From Caballeronia peredens (GTDB lineage: Bacteria; Pseudomonadota; Gammaproteobacteria; Burkholderiales; Burkholderiaceae), in assembly GCA_001544595.2 (NCBI GenBank), contig FCOH02000001.1, positions 372,001-436,000 of the forward strand: 64,000 nucleotides of DNA. The letters run 5' to 3'. Of this stretch, positions 32,099-40,896 are shown one piece after another. The position numbers and the translations under genes are program-made. The first letter of the stretch is position 1, and every line of letters starts with the position of its first letter. The notes under the pieces were generated by a model, which saw nothing but the letters and a program-made list of their open reading frames with translations, did no database searches and was not told the DNA's origin.

Positions 32099-32821
32099 TC
32101 AGCCAGCAAGCCGCGCGATCAGCAGACGATTGGCGTCGTGCGCGCCGTGGCCCATCGGCACGAGCGTCGCGTGAAAACGCAGCGCGTCGAGCAACGCGCG
32201 CCATTGCGCTTCGCTGCGGCAGGTGAGGGCGTTCGTGCGGCCGGAGCGCGCGACCTGCATGCCGAAATCGACGGCCCGATCGAGGCCCGCGCGCCAGCCG
32301 GCGGCGGCGTCGCTCACGCGCAGGAGCAGCACGCCGCCCGGCGCGAGGCAGGCGCGCACGCGACGCAGGACGGCTTCCTGCGCGGCGGCGTCGATGTAAT
32401 GCAGCACATCGCACGCGACGACGACATCCGCCTGCGGAAACGGCGCGACCCGAATGTCGTCGCAGACGAAGCTGACCTGCGCCGCATGCGCCTTCAGCGC
32501 GATACGCGCGCGCTCGACGTCGCGCGCCGTCATTTCGATGCCGTGGATTGAGTGCAACGCGGGCGGCGCGGGCCAGCGCGCGGGCCACGTCGTGGCGGCA
32601 TTCCCGCGATGCCACGCGTGCGCGCCGATCAGCCACGCGGCGAGCAGTCCTTGCCCGCTGCCGAGATCGAGGATGCGCGCGCCGTCGGGAATCAGGCCGT
32701 TCGCGAGAAGATGGGCGAAGAACGGATCGTGACGAAACTTGCCCTGCGCGAAATGCCACGCGAAACGGCCCGCGGCGCGGTAAGGCCGGCAGGCGGTTTC
32801 GATGAGCGCGGCCGGAACCAT
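32099..32821 (-). CDS. SAM-dependent methyltransferase of the polyene cluster
   Basis: Class I methyltransferase of 240 residues. Motif I is ILDLGSGQGLLAAWLIGA (about 49-66), the acidic loop is GIEM, and post-motif segments are ADVVVACDVLHYID and RVRACLAPGGVLLLRV. Methyltransferases in aryl-polyene loci modify the aryl head group, and that is the probable job here. Its start codon directly abuts the stop of the upstream deacetylase gene (32822), and 85 bases separate it from the ketosynthase gene downstream. Confidence 0.8.
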   Translation of the reverse strand: MVPAALIETACRPYRAAGRFAWHFAQGKFRHDPFFAHLLANGLIPDGARILDLGSGQGLLAAWLIGAHAWHRGNAATTWPARWPAPPALHSIHGIEMTARDVERARIALKAHAAQVSFVCDDIRVAPFPQADVVVACDVLHYIDAAAQEAVLRRVRACLAPGGVLLLRVSDAAAGWRAGLDRAVDFGMQVARSGRTNALTCRSEAQWRALLDALRFHATLVPMGHGAHDANRLLIARLAG

Positions 32822-33643
32822 CTAGACGATCGCCTCCCGCAAGGTCACGGTTTGCAGGCCTTTTTCGGCGGCTGCGCGCAGCACGGTGTCGAGCGCGGCC
32901 AGCACGACGGGCGCGCCGTGTGCGTCGCGGGCGGCGTGTCCGTCGTGGACCAGCAGGATGTCGCGCGCTGCGATTCCGTCCAGCAGACGGCGTGCGACGA
33001 GCGCCGCGTCGCCGGTGCGCGTATCGAAGCCGCGCCGCGTCCAGCTCGCGAGATGCAGGCCGAGGCCGCACAGCACGGGCTCGAGAAACGGATTGCGCAG
33101 CCCGGCCGGCGCGCGGAAGAAGAGCGGCCGCGTGCCGGCGATCTCGCCGAGCGTCGTCTGCGCAGCGTCGATTTCGCGCTGCAATGCGCCCGGACCCTGC
33201 AACGAAAAATTATGCCGATGCCGCTGGCTATGATTTTCCACCGCGTGTCCGCGCGCGACGATCGCCTCGACGATGCGCGGATGCCGCCGCGCCCGCTCGC
33301 CGATACAAAAAAACGTCGCGCGGGCGCGATGCGCATCGAGCAGATCGAGCACGCGCGGCGTGACGTCGGAATCGGGACCGTCGTCGATCGTGATCGCGAT
33401 GCGCCCGCCCGCCGGCTCCGGCAGCGTCGTCCAGTTGTGACCGAGCAGCGCGCTGCGCGGCCACAGGCCCGCCGCCGTCAGCGCCAGATGCGACGCGATC
33501 ACGCCGCCCGCCGCCCACGGCCACGTCGCGGGCGAGACGGCCAGCGCGGCGAGCGCGCTCGCATGCACGGCCGCCGCGCCGCCGATCAGCGGCGTCGGCC
33601 GCCAGCGGCGCGGCTCGCCGGGTGCGGGAAACCGCGCGTTCAT
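32822..33643 (-). CDS. Polysaccharide deacetylase (NodB) family protein
   Basis: Protein of 273 residues with two N-terminal hydrophobic helices (about 20-65) and a NodB carbohydrate-esterase domain. IAITIDDGPD holds the catalytic Asp and first metal Asp, HSQRHRHNFS the metal histidines, and FFRAPAGLRNP the next motif. It probably removes acetyl or acyl groups from a glycan or glycolipid at the outer face of the inner membrane. Its place inside the polyene operon, overlapping the exporter gene by 4 bases, links it to processing of the exported product. I would not expect this enzyme from the reference E. coli or Vibrio loci. Confidence 0.85.
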   Translation of the reverse strand: MNARFPAPGEPRRWRPTPLIGGAAAVHASALAALAVSPATWPWAAGGVIASHLALTAAGLWPRSALLGHNWTTLPEPAGGRIAITIDDGPDSDVTPRVLDLLDAHRARATFFCIGERARRHPRIVEAIVARGHAVENHSQRHRHNFSLQGPGALQREIDAAQTTLGEIAGTRPLFFRAPAGLRNPFLEPVLCGLGLHLASWTRRGFDTRTGDAALVARRLLDGIAARDILLVHDGHAARDAHGAPVVLAALDTVLRAAAEKGLQTVTLREAIV

Positions 33644-36066
33644 CGCGAACGGCCCGGGCGCGGCGCGAGAATCGCCGAGAACAGCAGCGCGAGAATCGCG
33701 CCGGGGCCGACCGTCAGCCCGAAAGTCTTGAGCATCGGCACGCTGGAAAGCGCGAGCAGCCCGAAGCCCAGCACCATCGCCAGATTCGCGATCAGCAGCG
33801 AGACCAGCGTTTGCGGCGAAATCGCGTTGGCGTCGCCCTCGGCGTGCGCGCGATAGTTGAAGAACAGCGCATAGTTCGATCCGACCGCGACGATCAGCAG
33901 CATGCCGATCAGATGCAGGATCGTGAGCGACTTGCCCGCGAGCGCGAGCCCCGCGATCACGACGATCACCGCCGCGACCAGCGGCGCGAGCGTACGCGCC
34001 GCGCGCACCGGCGAGCGCAACGCGAGCACGAGCAGCACGACGATCGCGGCGAACCCGCCGAGCGAGAGGCGAATGTCCTCGTGCACGTAGTTCTGGTAGA
34101 GCCGGTCGGCCTCGGCTTTCATGTCGACGAACAGCGCGTCCGGCACGTGCGCTGCCGCCAGCGCCGCGCGGATTTTCTGCGCCTGCACGTCCGGGCCCGC
34201 CGCCGCGCGCAAGGGCAGCATCGCGGTCCAGCGGCCGTCGCGCTGCGTCAGGAGCGAATCGACGGCGAGCGCCATCGAGGTGCCTTGCAGGTCGGCGCGG
34301 CGCAGCGGCGGCTGGGCGCGGGCCGCGTCGACATCGGAGATGAAGGGCGCGAAGACTTCCGGCTTCACGCGGATCGGCTGATCGCGCAGCGCGGCGGCGA
34401 GACGGGCGCGCAGATCATCGGCGGCGGGCAGGCTCGCGATGCGCGCGCGTTGCGCGGCATCGCTCGGCAGATAGCGCGCCGGGCTTTCGTAGCCGGCGAT
34501 CACGCCCGCGTCGACCAGCGGCTGCAGTTCCCGCGCGACCGCCTCCGCGCGTTCCAGCGCCGCCTGCTCATCCGCCGCCGACACCACGACGAGATAGCGC
34601 ACGTCCGGCGCGCCGACGTCCGCGCGCAGGCGTTCGTCGAGATCCTGGCTCGCTTGCGGAACCGGGCTCAGCGCGGACAGTTCCTGACTCCAGAGCCCGT
34701 GGCGCTGCATCAGCAAGACGGCGAGCGCCGCGACCAGCAGCACCGCGAGCGCCACGCGCAGACGCGCGGCCCGCGCCGCAAAGCGCGCGAGCACGTTTCC
34801 GAGACGCGAGACGTCGCGGATCGCGAAGCCCTGCGGCAACAGATGCGGCAGCACGAAACGCGTGACGATGCCGGCCGTCGACAAACCGACGATCGAATAC
34901 AGCCCGAGCTGGACGAGGCCCGGAAAGCCGGAAAAGAGCATGGACGCGAAGCCGCAGATGGACGTCAGCACGCCGAGGCGAATGGTCGGCCAGAAGCCCG
35001 CGACCCAGTCTTTCAGCGACTGTTTGCGCTCGCCGAACGTCATGCCCGCCGACTGCACGAAGAGATAGATCGAATAGTCGACGGCTTCGCCGATCAGTGT
35101 CGTGCCGAAGCCGAGTGTGAGTCCGTGCACCGTGCCGAACGCGAGGCTCACGGCCGCGACGCCTGCCGCGACGCCCGACAGCACCGGCATCAGCCCAAGC
35201 AGCAAGGTCGGCACCGAGCGGTACACCGCGAGCAGCAGCACGACGATCAGCACGATGCTCGCGGCGGACAGCCAGCGCACGTCGCGCATGATCGTGTCGC
35301 GCGTCTCGACGGCGAACACGCCCGGTCCCGTCATCAGCAGACGGTACGGCGACGCGCCCGGCGCCGCCTGCCGGAACGCCTCGCGGATCGCGGAGAGCGT
35401 GGCCGCCTGCGCATCGGTGTCGGAGCCGGCCGCTTCGGTCTGCGCGAGCAGCACGGCGCGTTTGCCGTCGCGCGACGCCCACACGCCGTCCTGCAGCGCG
35501 GGCTGCGCGCCGCTGTCGAGCTGGCTCACGAGCGCGGTGACTTCGCCGGTCGGATCGTGCGGCAGCAGGTCCTTGGTCATCATGCCGGCGGACGAGGACA
35601 GCAGATCGAGGCTGTCGGCTAGGGCGGATTTCAGGCCGGCTTCGCTGAACCGTTCAGGCGTCACCGCCGGACTCAGCCGATAACGATGTTCATAGACGAA
35701 GCGCTCGTCGCGCGCCTGCCCGACCGGCTCGCCGTTGTTGATCGCGGAGAAGCGCCTGTCGCCGCGCAATTGCGCCGCGAGCCTGCGCGATACGCCGGCA
35801 CGTCCGGACGCATCGCCGCCTTCGATGCCGACGAGAATCAGCCGCGACACGAGTCCGTCGCGCAATTGCTCGACGAGCACACGCTGCTGTTCGCTCGGCG
35901 AGCGCGGCAGGAACGCGGAGAGATCGGCGGAAAAGCTGGCGCGCGCGATCACGCCCGCGCACGCCGCCAGAAAGCACAGCCAGACGATCACGGCGGGCTC
36001 GCGCAGCACCCGCAAGGCCCGGATGGCACGTCTGGCCGCGCCGAGGCCGCGCTCGCGTGGCGACAT
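33640..36066 (-). CDS. MMPL/RND-family exporter
   Basis: Inner-membrane transporter of 808 residues with two repeats of a hydrophobic helix, a large periplasmic loop and a block of five helices. GFGTTLIGEAVDYSIYLFVQ (about 335-354) and GSNYALFFNYRAHAEGD in the second half are the proton-relay helices of MMPL proteins (the D and Y/N residues). Such exporters accompany LolA-like carriers in aryl-polyene and xanthomonadin loci and are thought to move the lipid-like product across the inner membrane. It overlaps the deacetylase gene by 4 bases, and LolA is 5 bases upstream. Confidence 0.9.
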   Translation of the reverse strand: MSPRERGLGAARRAIRALRVLREPAVIVWLCFLAACAGVIARASFSADLSAFLPRSPSEQQRVLVEQLRDGLVSRLILVGIEGGDASGRAGVSRRLAAQLRGDRRFSAINNGEPVGQARDERFVYEHRYRLSPAVTPERFSEAGLKSALADSLDLLSSSAGMMTKDLLPHDPTGEVTALVSQLDSGAQPALQDGVWASRDGKRAVLLAQTEAAGSDTDAQAATLSAIREAFRQAAPGASPYRLLMTGPGVFAVETRDTIMRDVRWLSAASIVLIVVLLLAVYRSVPTLLLGLMPVLSGVAAGVAAVSLAFGTVHGLTLGFGTTLIGEAVDYSIYLFVQSAGMTFGERKQSLKDWVAGFWPTIRLGVLTSICGFASMLFSGFPGLVQLGLYSIVGLSTAGIVTRFVLPHLLPQGFAIRDVSRLGNVLARFAARAARLRVALAVLLVAALAVLLMQRHGLWSQELSALSPVPQASQDLDERLRADVGAPDVRYLVVVSAADEQAALERAEAVARELQPLVDAGVIAGYESPARYLPSDAAQRARIASLPAADDLRARLAAALRDQPIRVKPEVFAPFISDVDAARAQPPLRRADLQGTSMALAVDSLLTQRDGRWTAMLPLRAAAGPDVQAQKIRAALAAAHVPDALFVDMKAEADRLYQNYVHEDIRLSLGGFAAIVVLLVLALRSPVRAARTLAPLVAAVIVVIAGLALAGKSLTILHLIGMLLIVAVGSNYALFFNYRAHAEGDANAISPQTLVSLLIANLAMVLGFGLLALSSVPMLKTFGLTVGPGAILALLFSAILAPRPGRSR

Positions 36067-36071
36067 CGCCG

Positions 36072-36665
36072 TCAGTGCGACGACGCGTCTTGCAGACGCA
36101 TCAGCGAGCGGTCGCCGTCCGCCTCCTTGATCTCGACGCGCGCGAGCGCCGCGCCCGTGCCGGCGAGCGTGATTTCGCTCACTTTCTTCTGCATGCGCGA
36201 GTCGATCGGCACGAGCGTGAGCGTCCAGCTGTCGCCGCGGCCGTCGATCGACACCTTGTACGCGCTCTCCAGCGCGAAGCGGTTGCCCGCGAGCGTCGCG
36301 CGAATGCTCTCGATGAACGCGCCCAGTTCCGGATAGTTGCGCAGCGGAATGGTGATCTTGCGGCCGTTGCGATCGACGGTGAGCATGTCGCCATCGACGA
36401 CGAGGTTTTCCGGCTTCGGGCTGACCGTGTGTTTTTCCAGATGATCGGGCGCGACGAACACGAGTTCCCCCGACGATTCCAGCGGCTCCTGCGCGATCTT
36501 CAGATAGCGCGTCTCGGTGAAGTGCGCGCGGCCCGACTTCTTCGCGCCGAGCGTGTTCATCAAGCGGTCGAGCGTCCAGCCGGAAGCGGGCGCGTCGGCG
36601 GCCAGGCTCAGCGTGGAAGCGGTGCAGAGAACGACGGCGGCGAGCACCGCGGAAAAAACTCGCAT
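36072..36665 (-). CDS. LolA-like outer-membrane lipoprotein carrier
   Basis: Periplasmic carrier of 197 residues with a signal peptide (MRVFSAVLAAVVLCTASTLS, cleaved near LAADA). The LolA-like half-barrel shows FTETRYLKIAQEPLESSGEL (about 50-69) and DRNGRKITIPL. In polyene loci this type of protein is paired with the MMPL exporter and should ferry the hydrophobic product through the periplasm. ATG 36665 is chosen because it begins the signal peptide; the frame is open further upstream but overlaps the acyltransferase gene there. Confidence 0.87.
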   Translation of the reverse strand: MRVFSAVLAAVVLCTASTLSLAADAPASGWTLDRLMNTLGAKKSGRAHFTETRYLKIAQEPLESSGELVFVAPDHLEKHTVSPKPENLVVDGDMLTVDRNGRKITIPLRNYPELGAFIESIRATLAGNRFALESAYKVSIDGRGDSWTLTLVPIDSRMQKKVSEITLAGTGAALARVEIKEADGDRSLMRLQDASSH

Positions 36666-36669
36666 AAGC

Positions 36670-37656
36670 TCAGGAATCCCTCGTGACTTCGCGCAGACGC
36701 GCGTTTCTCGCGTTCGTGGCGGCGGTTGCGTGCGTGTTGCGCATGTCGCGCGCGGCGTTCGTCTGCCAGAAGTCGAAATAGTTGAACCAGTTGTAAGGCG
36801 CCGCGCGGCAATACTTCTCCAGCAACGCGACGTAGCGATCGAGCGCGGCATCGACGGCGGCGGCGCGCTCGCTGCGTCCGATCTTCGAGAAATCGGCGAG
36901 CGTCTCGAAGTGAATGTCGTAGCGATTGCCGCCGAGATACAGCCCCGTCATGAACACGACCGGGCGGCGCAGCACCGCCGCCATGTGCAGCGGCCCGAGC
37001 GGAAACGCGGCGGGCGTGCCGAGGAAGTCGTGTTCGCGCAGCGCGTCGCCGGCTTGGCGCAGCGTGCGGTCCGCGAGGATGCCGACGAGACTGCCGGCAT
37101 CGAGCCGCTCGCGCACCTTGAGCATGGCGTCGACCTTGCCGAGGCCGATGACGTCGTGATGCGCGGCCGGATTCACCGCGGCGAGAATCGCGTTGATCTT
37201 GCGGGCGTTTTCCTCGTACATCGTGATCGCGATGCGGATATGCGGCTGCGCGCGCCCGATCGCCCGCACGACTTCGAAGCTGCCGAGATGCGCGCCCATC
37301 AGGAACGCGCCGCCGCCGTCCGCGAGCGCCGTCTCGACTTCCTCGACGCCGTGCGTACGGATATCGAACAAATCGAAACGTTCGTTGAGCAGATAGATGC
37401 GGTCGTGAATCGTCGATGCAAACGAGAACACATGGCGATAGCCGTCGCGCCAGCCCGCGTGCCGCCCGAGCGCGCGATTCAGATAGCTGCGCGACGCACG
37501 CCGCGCGGCGGGCGCGAACAGCACGAAATAGGCGGTGATGATGCGCAACAGCACGCGTCCGGCGCGCCGCCCGAAGCGCAGCGACACCCACGTCATGAAG
37601 CGCAGCAACGCGAGGTTGCTGCGTTCCTGGCGCTCGGCCCAGTCGTCGCGGTTCAT
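36670..37656 (-). CDS. LpxL-like lipid acyltransferase
   Basis: Membrane-associated acyltransferase of about 328 residues of the lauroyl/lysophospholipid acyltransferase family (Lip_A_acyltrans). The motif GAHLGSFEVVRAIG (about residue 135) carries the catalytic H-x4-E pair, and GILADRTL follows. A hydrophobic helix near residues 35-50 anchors it. In aryl-polyene clusters such enzymes attach the polyene chain to a lipid or sugar carrier. ATG 37656 has no strong ribosome site; a GTG 15 bases upstream is possible. The LolA gene starts 4 bases downstream of its stop. Confidence 0.85.
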   Translation of the reverse strand: MNRDDWAERQERSNLALLRFMTWVSLRFGRRAGRVLLRIITAYFVLFAPAARRASRSYLNRALGRHAGWRDGYRHVFSFASTIHDRIYLLNERFDLFDIRTHGVEEVETALADGGGAFLMGAHLGSFEVVRAIGRAQPHIRIAITMYEENARKINAILAAVNPAAHHDVIGLGKVDAMLKVRERLDAGSLVGILADRTLRQAGDALREHDFLGTPAAFPLGPLHMAAVLRRPVVFMTGLYLGGNRYDIHFETLADFSKIGRSERAAAVDAALDRYVALLEKYCRAAPYNWFNYFDFWQTNAARDMRNTHATAATNARNARLREVTRDS

Positions 37657-37703
37657 GCGCGTCTTGTTCACGATAGGTGCGTGTCCGTTGCGGTCGATGT
37701 CGA

Positions 37704-39368
37704 TTATGCGGACGGCGCCGCGAGCGCTCCGCTCGCCACCGCGCGAACGCCCGCACGGATCGTGAAGCGGATCGCGCCGCTCGCCGCCGTTTCGAACGCG
37801 ATGTCGAGCGCTTCGCCCGGTTCGGCCGGGCTCAGGAATTTCGCCGATTCGATCCGGCACGCGTCGAAGCTGCGGCCGAGCACGGAACCGATGGCCTCGA
37901 GCGCGTGATCGAGCAGGACGACGCCCGGCACGATCGGGCGCCCCGGGAAATGCCCCGCCAGCGCGGGATGTCCGGCCGGCACGGTGAACGTGAGCGCGGC
38001 GCGGCGCTTGCGCTCGTCTTCGATCAGCCGCGTCAGCACGTCGCGCGGCAGCTTGCCGGTGGCATTGCGCGGCAGCGTATCGACGAACAGCAACGGGCGC
38101 GGCATGAACGCCGCGTCGATGCGCTCGCGCAGCGCCCGTTGCAAGTCGGCCGTCGCCAGCGCCGGCGCGACGACGAGCGCCATCAGGCGGCGCACCGGCT
38201 CGCCGTCGGCCTCGGCCTGCGTTTCGTCGGGCATGTAGAACACGCCGTCGACTACGCCCGCCACCGCGTTCAACTGATGATTCAGGTAAGCCAGTGACGT
38301 GCGCTTGCCCGCGATGTTGATGAGGTCCGCCTTGCGTCCGTGCAGCAGGAAGCGCGTTGCGTCGATGAGTTCGAGCGCGTCGCCCATCGGCACCGGCATT
38401 TCGACGTGGCCGCCCGACGCCCACATCGTCGGTTCGCCGGAATCGTCGGCGCGCGGCGTGAGCGTGATGTCGGGGAACAATTCCCACGCGGCGCTGCGCG
38501 CGGTGCGGCGCGTCGCGATCTGACCAGTTTCCGTGCTGCCGTAGATTTCCATCAGCGGCGCTTGCAGACGCTGTTCCGCGTCGAGGGCGAGTTTTTCCGA
38601 CAGCGGCGCCGTCGCCGACAGCACGAGCGATGCGCGCGGCAACGCTTCTTCGTTCGCGAACAGCGCGCGCAGATGGATCGGCGAACTCACCAGCACGCGC
38701 GGCTCCGGCACGGCGGCGAGTTCCGCGCGGATATCGACGGGATAGAACGGCTGGCGGTTGCTGAACGCGAGGCCGCCGAGCAACGCAAGCAGCACGGTCG
38801 ATTCGAAGCCGTACATGTGCTGCGGCGGCACCGTGCCGACGAGCGTGGCCGCCTGCCGGTCCAGCAGGCCGAGCCGCGCCGCCGCCGCGCGCACGTTCCT
38901 GACGAGAAAACCCCATGTCTTTCGATGCGGCACCGGCACGCCCGTCGAACCGGACGTGAACACGTAAGCCACGACGCGCGCACCATCGATGTGCGGCACG
39001 GCGGTTTCAACCGCGTCGGGACGCGCCTCCGCGGCTTCCGGATAGCGGAAGCGCGGCAGATCGATGGTGCAATCGTCGCTGTCGTGCAGACAGAATGCGT
39101 CGGGCGCGAAGGAGGCGAGGGCGCGCACCATTTCCGGCGTGTGCGTCGACGGCAAAAGGCTCGTCTTGCCCGCGACGAGCGTCGCGCACAGGCTCACCGT
39201 GAACCGATACCGGTCCGTGCACACGTTGAACACATGCCCGCCTTCGGGCAGTGCGCCGGCCACCCGCTGCACGTCGGCCAGAAATTCGCGCACGCTGACG
39301 GGCGCGCCGTCGCGCCAGGCGAGCGTCTGATCCGGCGACGAATGGAAAACCAGCGGCAATGTCGGCAT
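37704..39368 (-). CDS. AMP-ligase fused to an ApeI-like dehydratase
   Basis: Bifunctional protein of 554 residues. The first part is an adenylate-forming ligase with the P-loop YVFTSGSTGVPVPHRKTWG (about 135-153), YGSTETGQIATR and the catalytic lysine in NATGKLPRD. From about 450 a FabZ-like hotdog domain follows (PALAGHFPGRPIVPGVVLLD, His and the PxxPG helix). The ligase should load an aromatic starter such as 4-hydroxybenzoate onto the carrier protein; the dehydratase acts during chain extension. In E. coli the two are separate genes (ApeH/ApeI type). It is 21 bases from the upstream membrane gene. Confidence 0.88.
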   Translation of the reverse strand: MPTLPLVFHSSPDQTLAWRDGAPVSVREFLADVQRVAGALPEGGHVFNVCTDRYRFTVSLCATLVAGKTSLLPSTHTPEMVRALASFAPDAFCLHDSDDCTIDLPRFRYPEAAEARPDAVETAVPHIDGARVVAYVFTSGSTGVPVPHRKTWGFLVRNVRAAAARLGLLDRQAATLVGTVPPQHMYGFESTVLLALLGGLAFSNRQPFYPVDIRAELAAVPEPRVLVSSPIHLRALFANEEALPRASLVLSATAPLSEKLALDAEQRLQAPLMEIYGSTETGQIATRRTARSAAWELFPDITLTPRADDSGEPTMWASGGHVEMPVPMGDALELIDATRFLLHGRKADLINIAGKRTSLAYLNHQLNAVAGVVDGVFYMPDETQAEADGEPVRRLMALVVAPALATADLQRALRERIDAAFMPRPLLFVDTLPRNATGKLPRDVLTRLIEDERKRRAALTFTVPAGHPALAGHFPGRPIVPGVVLLDHALEAIGSVLGRSFDACRIESAKFLSPAEPGEALDIAFETAASGAIRFTIRAGVRAVASGALAAPSA

Positions 39369-39389
39369 CTGTCGATTATTTGAACGGAC

Positions 39390-40043
39390 TCACTGCGCGC
39401 CGCTTCTGCGCATCTGCATGGAACGGGTGTAGGCGCGGACGGCGTCGAGCGGGCTCGATTGCGCCATGTCCGGCAGCGCGATACGGCGGCACGCGTACTC
39501 GACGACGAACATCAGCCCGACGAGCGGCAACGCGAGATAGTTGGCGAACGTGGACCACGTGACAATCGACGCGCACGAGAACAGCAGCGTCGAGACGAGC
39601 GCGGTGGCGACGAAGAACATCGTCCACGCGAACGTGACGCGCCGCGTATAGCGCACGACGCGCGCTTCGAGCTTGCCGTGGACCATCGCGGCGAATTGCG
39701 TGCAGAGCGGCTCGCGGCCGGCGGCGAGCGTGCGCCCGAACATCCACGCGAGCGCAAGATTGAAGCCCGCGTGCTCCAGCCAGAGGCCCCAGCCGAAATG
39801 CGCGGTGAGCGGCGCGCGCCCGAACCACAAGGCCGCGCAGGCCAGCGCCCAGAGCGGCAGCAGCCAGGCGCGCGCATTCGAGCGCGCGGCGGCATTCAGC
39901 GCGATCAGCAAGAGCGGCACGATGACGAGCGCGAGCCCGAGACCGTGCGCGCCCGGCGCGGAGGCGGCGTGATGCGCGGCGCACTGATACGCGACGATCG
40001 CCGCGACGGCGCCCGCTGCGCGCAACCGGCGTGCGGCGCTCAT
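39390..40043 (-). CDS. COG4648-type membrane protein of polyene loci
   Basis: Inner-membrane protein of 217 residues with about six hydrophobic helices and a conserved stretch (EPLCTQFAAMVHG, then RYTRRVTFAWTMFF). This is the uncharacterised membrane protein usually found next to the AMP-ligase in aryl-polyene clusters. No catalytic motif is visible. It is the first gene of the minus-strand half, so the divergent promoter region 40044-40483 should drive it. Biochemical function is unknown. Confidence 0.78.
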   Translation of the reverse strand: MSAARRLRAAGAVAAIVAYQCAAHHAASAPGAHGLGLALVIVPLLLIALNAAARSNARAWLLPLWALACAALWFGRAPLTAHFGWGLWLEHAGFNLALAWMFGRTLAAGREPLCTQFAAMVHGKLEARVVRYTRRVTFAWTMFFVATALVSTLLFSCASIVTWSTFANYLALPLVGLMFVVEYACRRIALPDMAQSSPLDAVRAYTRSMQMRRSGAQ

Positions 40044-40483
40044 CGGCGAACCTCCGCCGCGTGCGAGAAACGCTTCAGGAAAAATGTACGGGACATGGAT
40101 TGCGGCTGCGGCGTTTTAGGAAACGCTCGGTCGTTGAACAAAAATTCGGCAGTCGCCCGCCTGACGTTCATTTTCTCGCGAGGGTGCGAGCCCGGTCTGT
40201 AACCGATTGTTTGCGGCTCTTACATTCGTCAGACCGGCCGATTTTACCCTACACCCGATGCCGCCCGGCTCAGGCACGAGATCGCTGATTTTTCTCAATA
40301 AAATCGGGCCGCGCAGCAGCGTACGGCCGGTTACCTTTCCTACTAGGCGTCCCAAGGGGCTTCGTCTAGAATTTCGCCACTGCAATTATCTCGATAACAG
40401 GCTGCCGGCAGCGTGCGGAGAACGCGGGGCGCACATCTTCCGAGCGGCCCTCGCCGCGTGTTTTTGCGCTGGTCTGACACACG
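40044..40483. other. Divergent promoter region of the polyene cluster
   Basis: About 440 bases between the two arms of the cluster, with lower GC between about 40230 and 40400 (for example GATTTTTCTCAATAAAATCG at 40284-40303 and TCTAGAATTTCG near 40364). It must contain promoters for both arms. I see no gene and no long palindrome, and no cluster-specific regulator gene is nearby. Confidence 0.5.
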
Positions 40484-40744
40484 ATGAATGAACTGGAAAG
40501 AGAGCTCGCCGAGCTGATCGTCGCCGAACTGAATCTCGAAGACGTCGATCCCAATGCCGTCTCGGCCGATACGCGGTTGTATGAAGAAGGATTCGGGCTC
40601 GATTCCATCGACATCCTGGAGATCGCGCTGCTGATCTCGAAGAAATACGGGTTCGAGCTGCGCTCGGACAATCCGGACAATCAGAAGATCTTCGCGTCGC
40701 TCGGCGCGCTCGCGGCGCACGTGGCCGCGCATCGCACGAAATAG
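40484..40744 (+). CDS. Acyl carrier protein
   Basis: Carrier protein of 86 residues with the phosphopantetheine attachment serine in GFGLDSIDILEIALLI (about residue 40). It would carry the growing aryl-polyene chain between ligase, ketosynthase, reductase and dehydratases. It is the first gene of the plus-strand arm. It is the only carrier protein visible in the cluster, whereas well-studied loci have two. Confidence 0.93.
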   Translation: MNELERELAELIVAELNLEDVDPNAVSADTRLYEEGFGLDSIDILEIALLISKKYGFELRSDNPDNQKIFASLGALAAHVAAHRTK

Positions 40745-40896
40745 CGCGCGTTGCGGCCTCACATGCGCAGCCGCCGCCGTCACGCGAGTGAAATCCGCCG
40801 CATCGAGACTGGACGCGCACGCCCGTGCGCGACCGATGCGGCCGCGCAACACGGGAAACCAACCAGCGGAGTGCAAGCGATGACAGGAGCCAGGCC

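Noticed and set aside
33622..35622. 666-codon plus-strand frame opposite the MMPL exporter gene
   Set aside because: Arg/His/Gln-rich composition without domains; the minus strand has a clear RND transporter.
40749..40896. Possible short gene between the acyl carrier protein and ketoreductase genes
   Set aside because: The only frame is Arg-rich, lacks a carrier-protein or thioesterase motif and would overlap the ketoreductase start; treated as intergenic.
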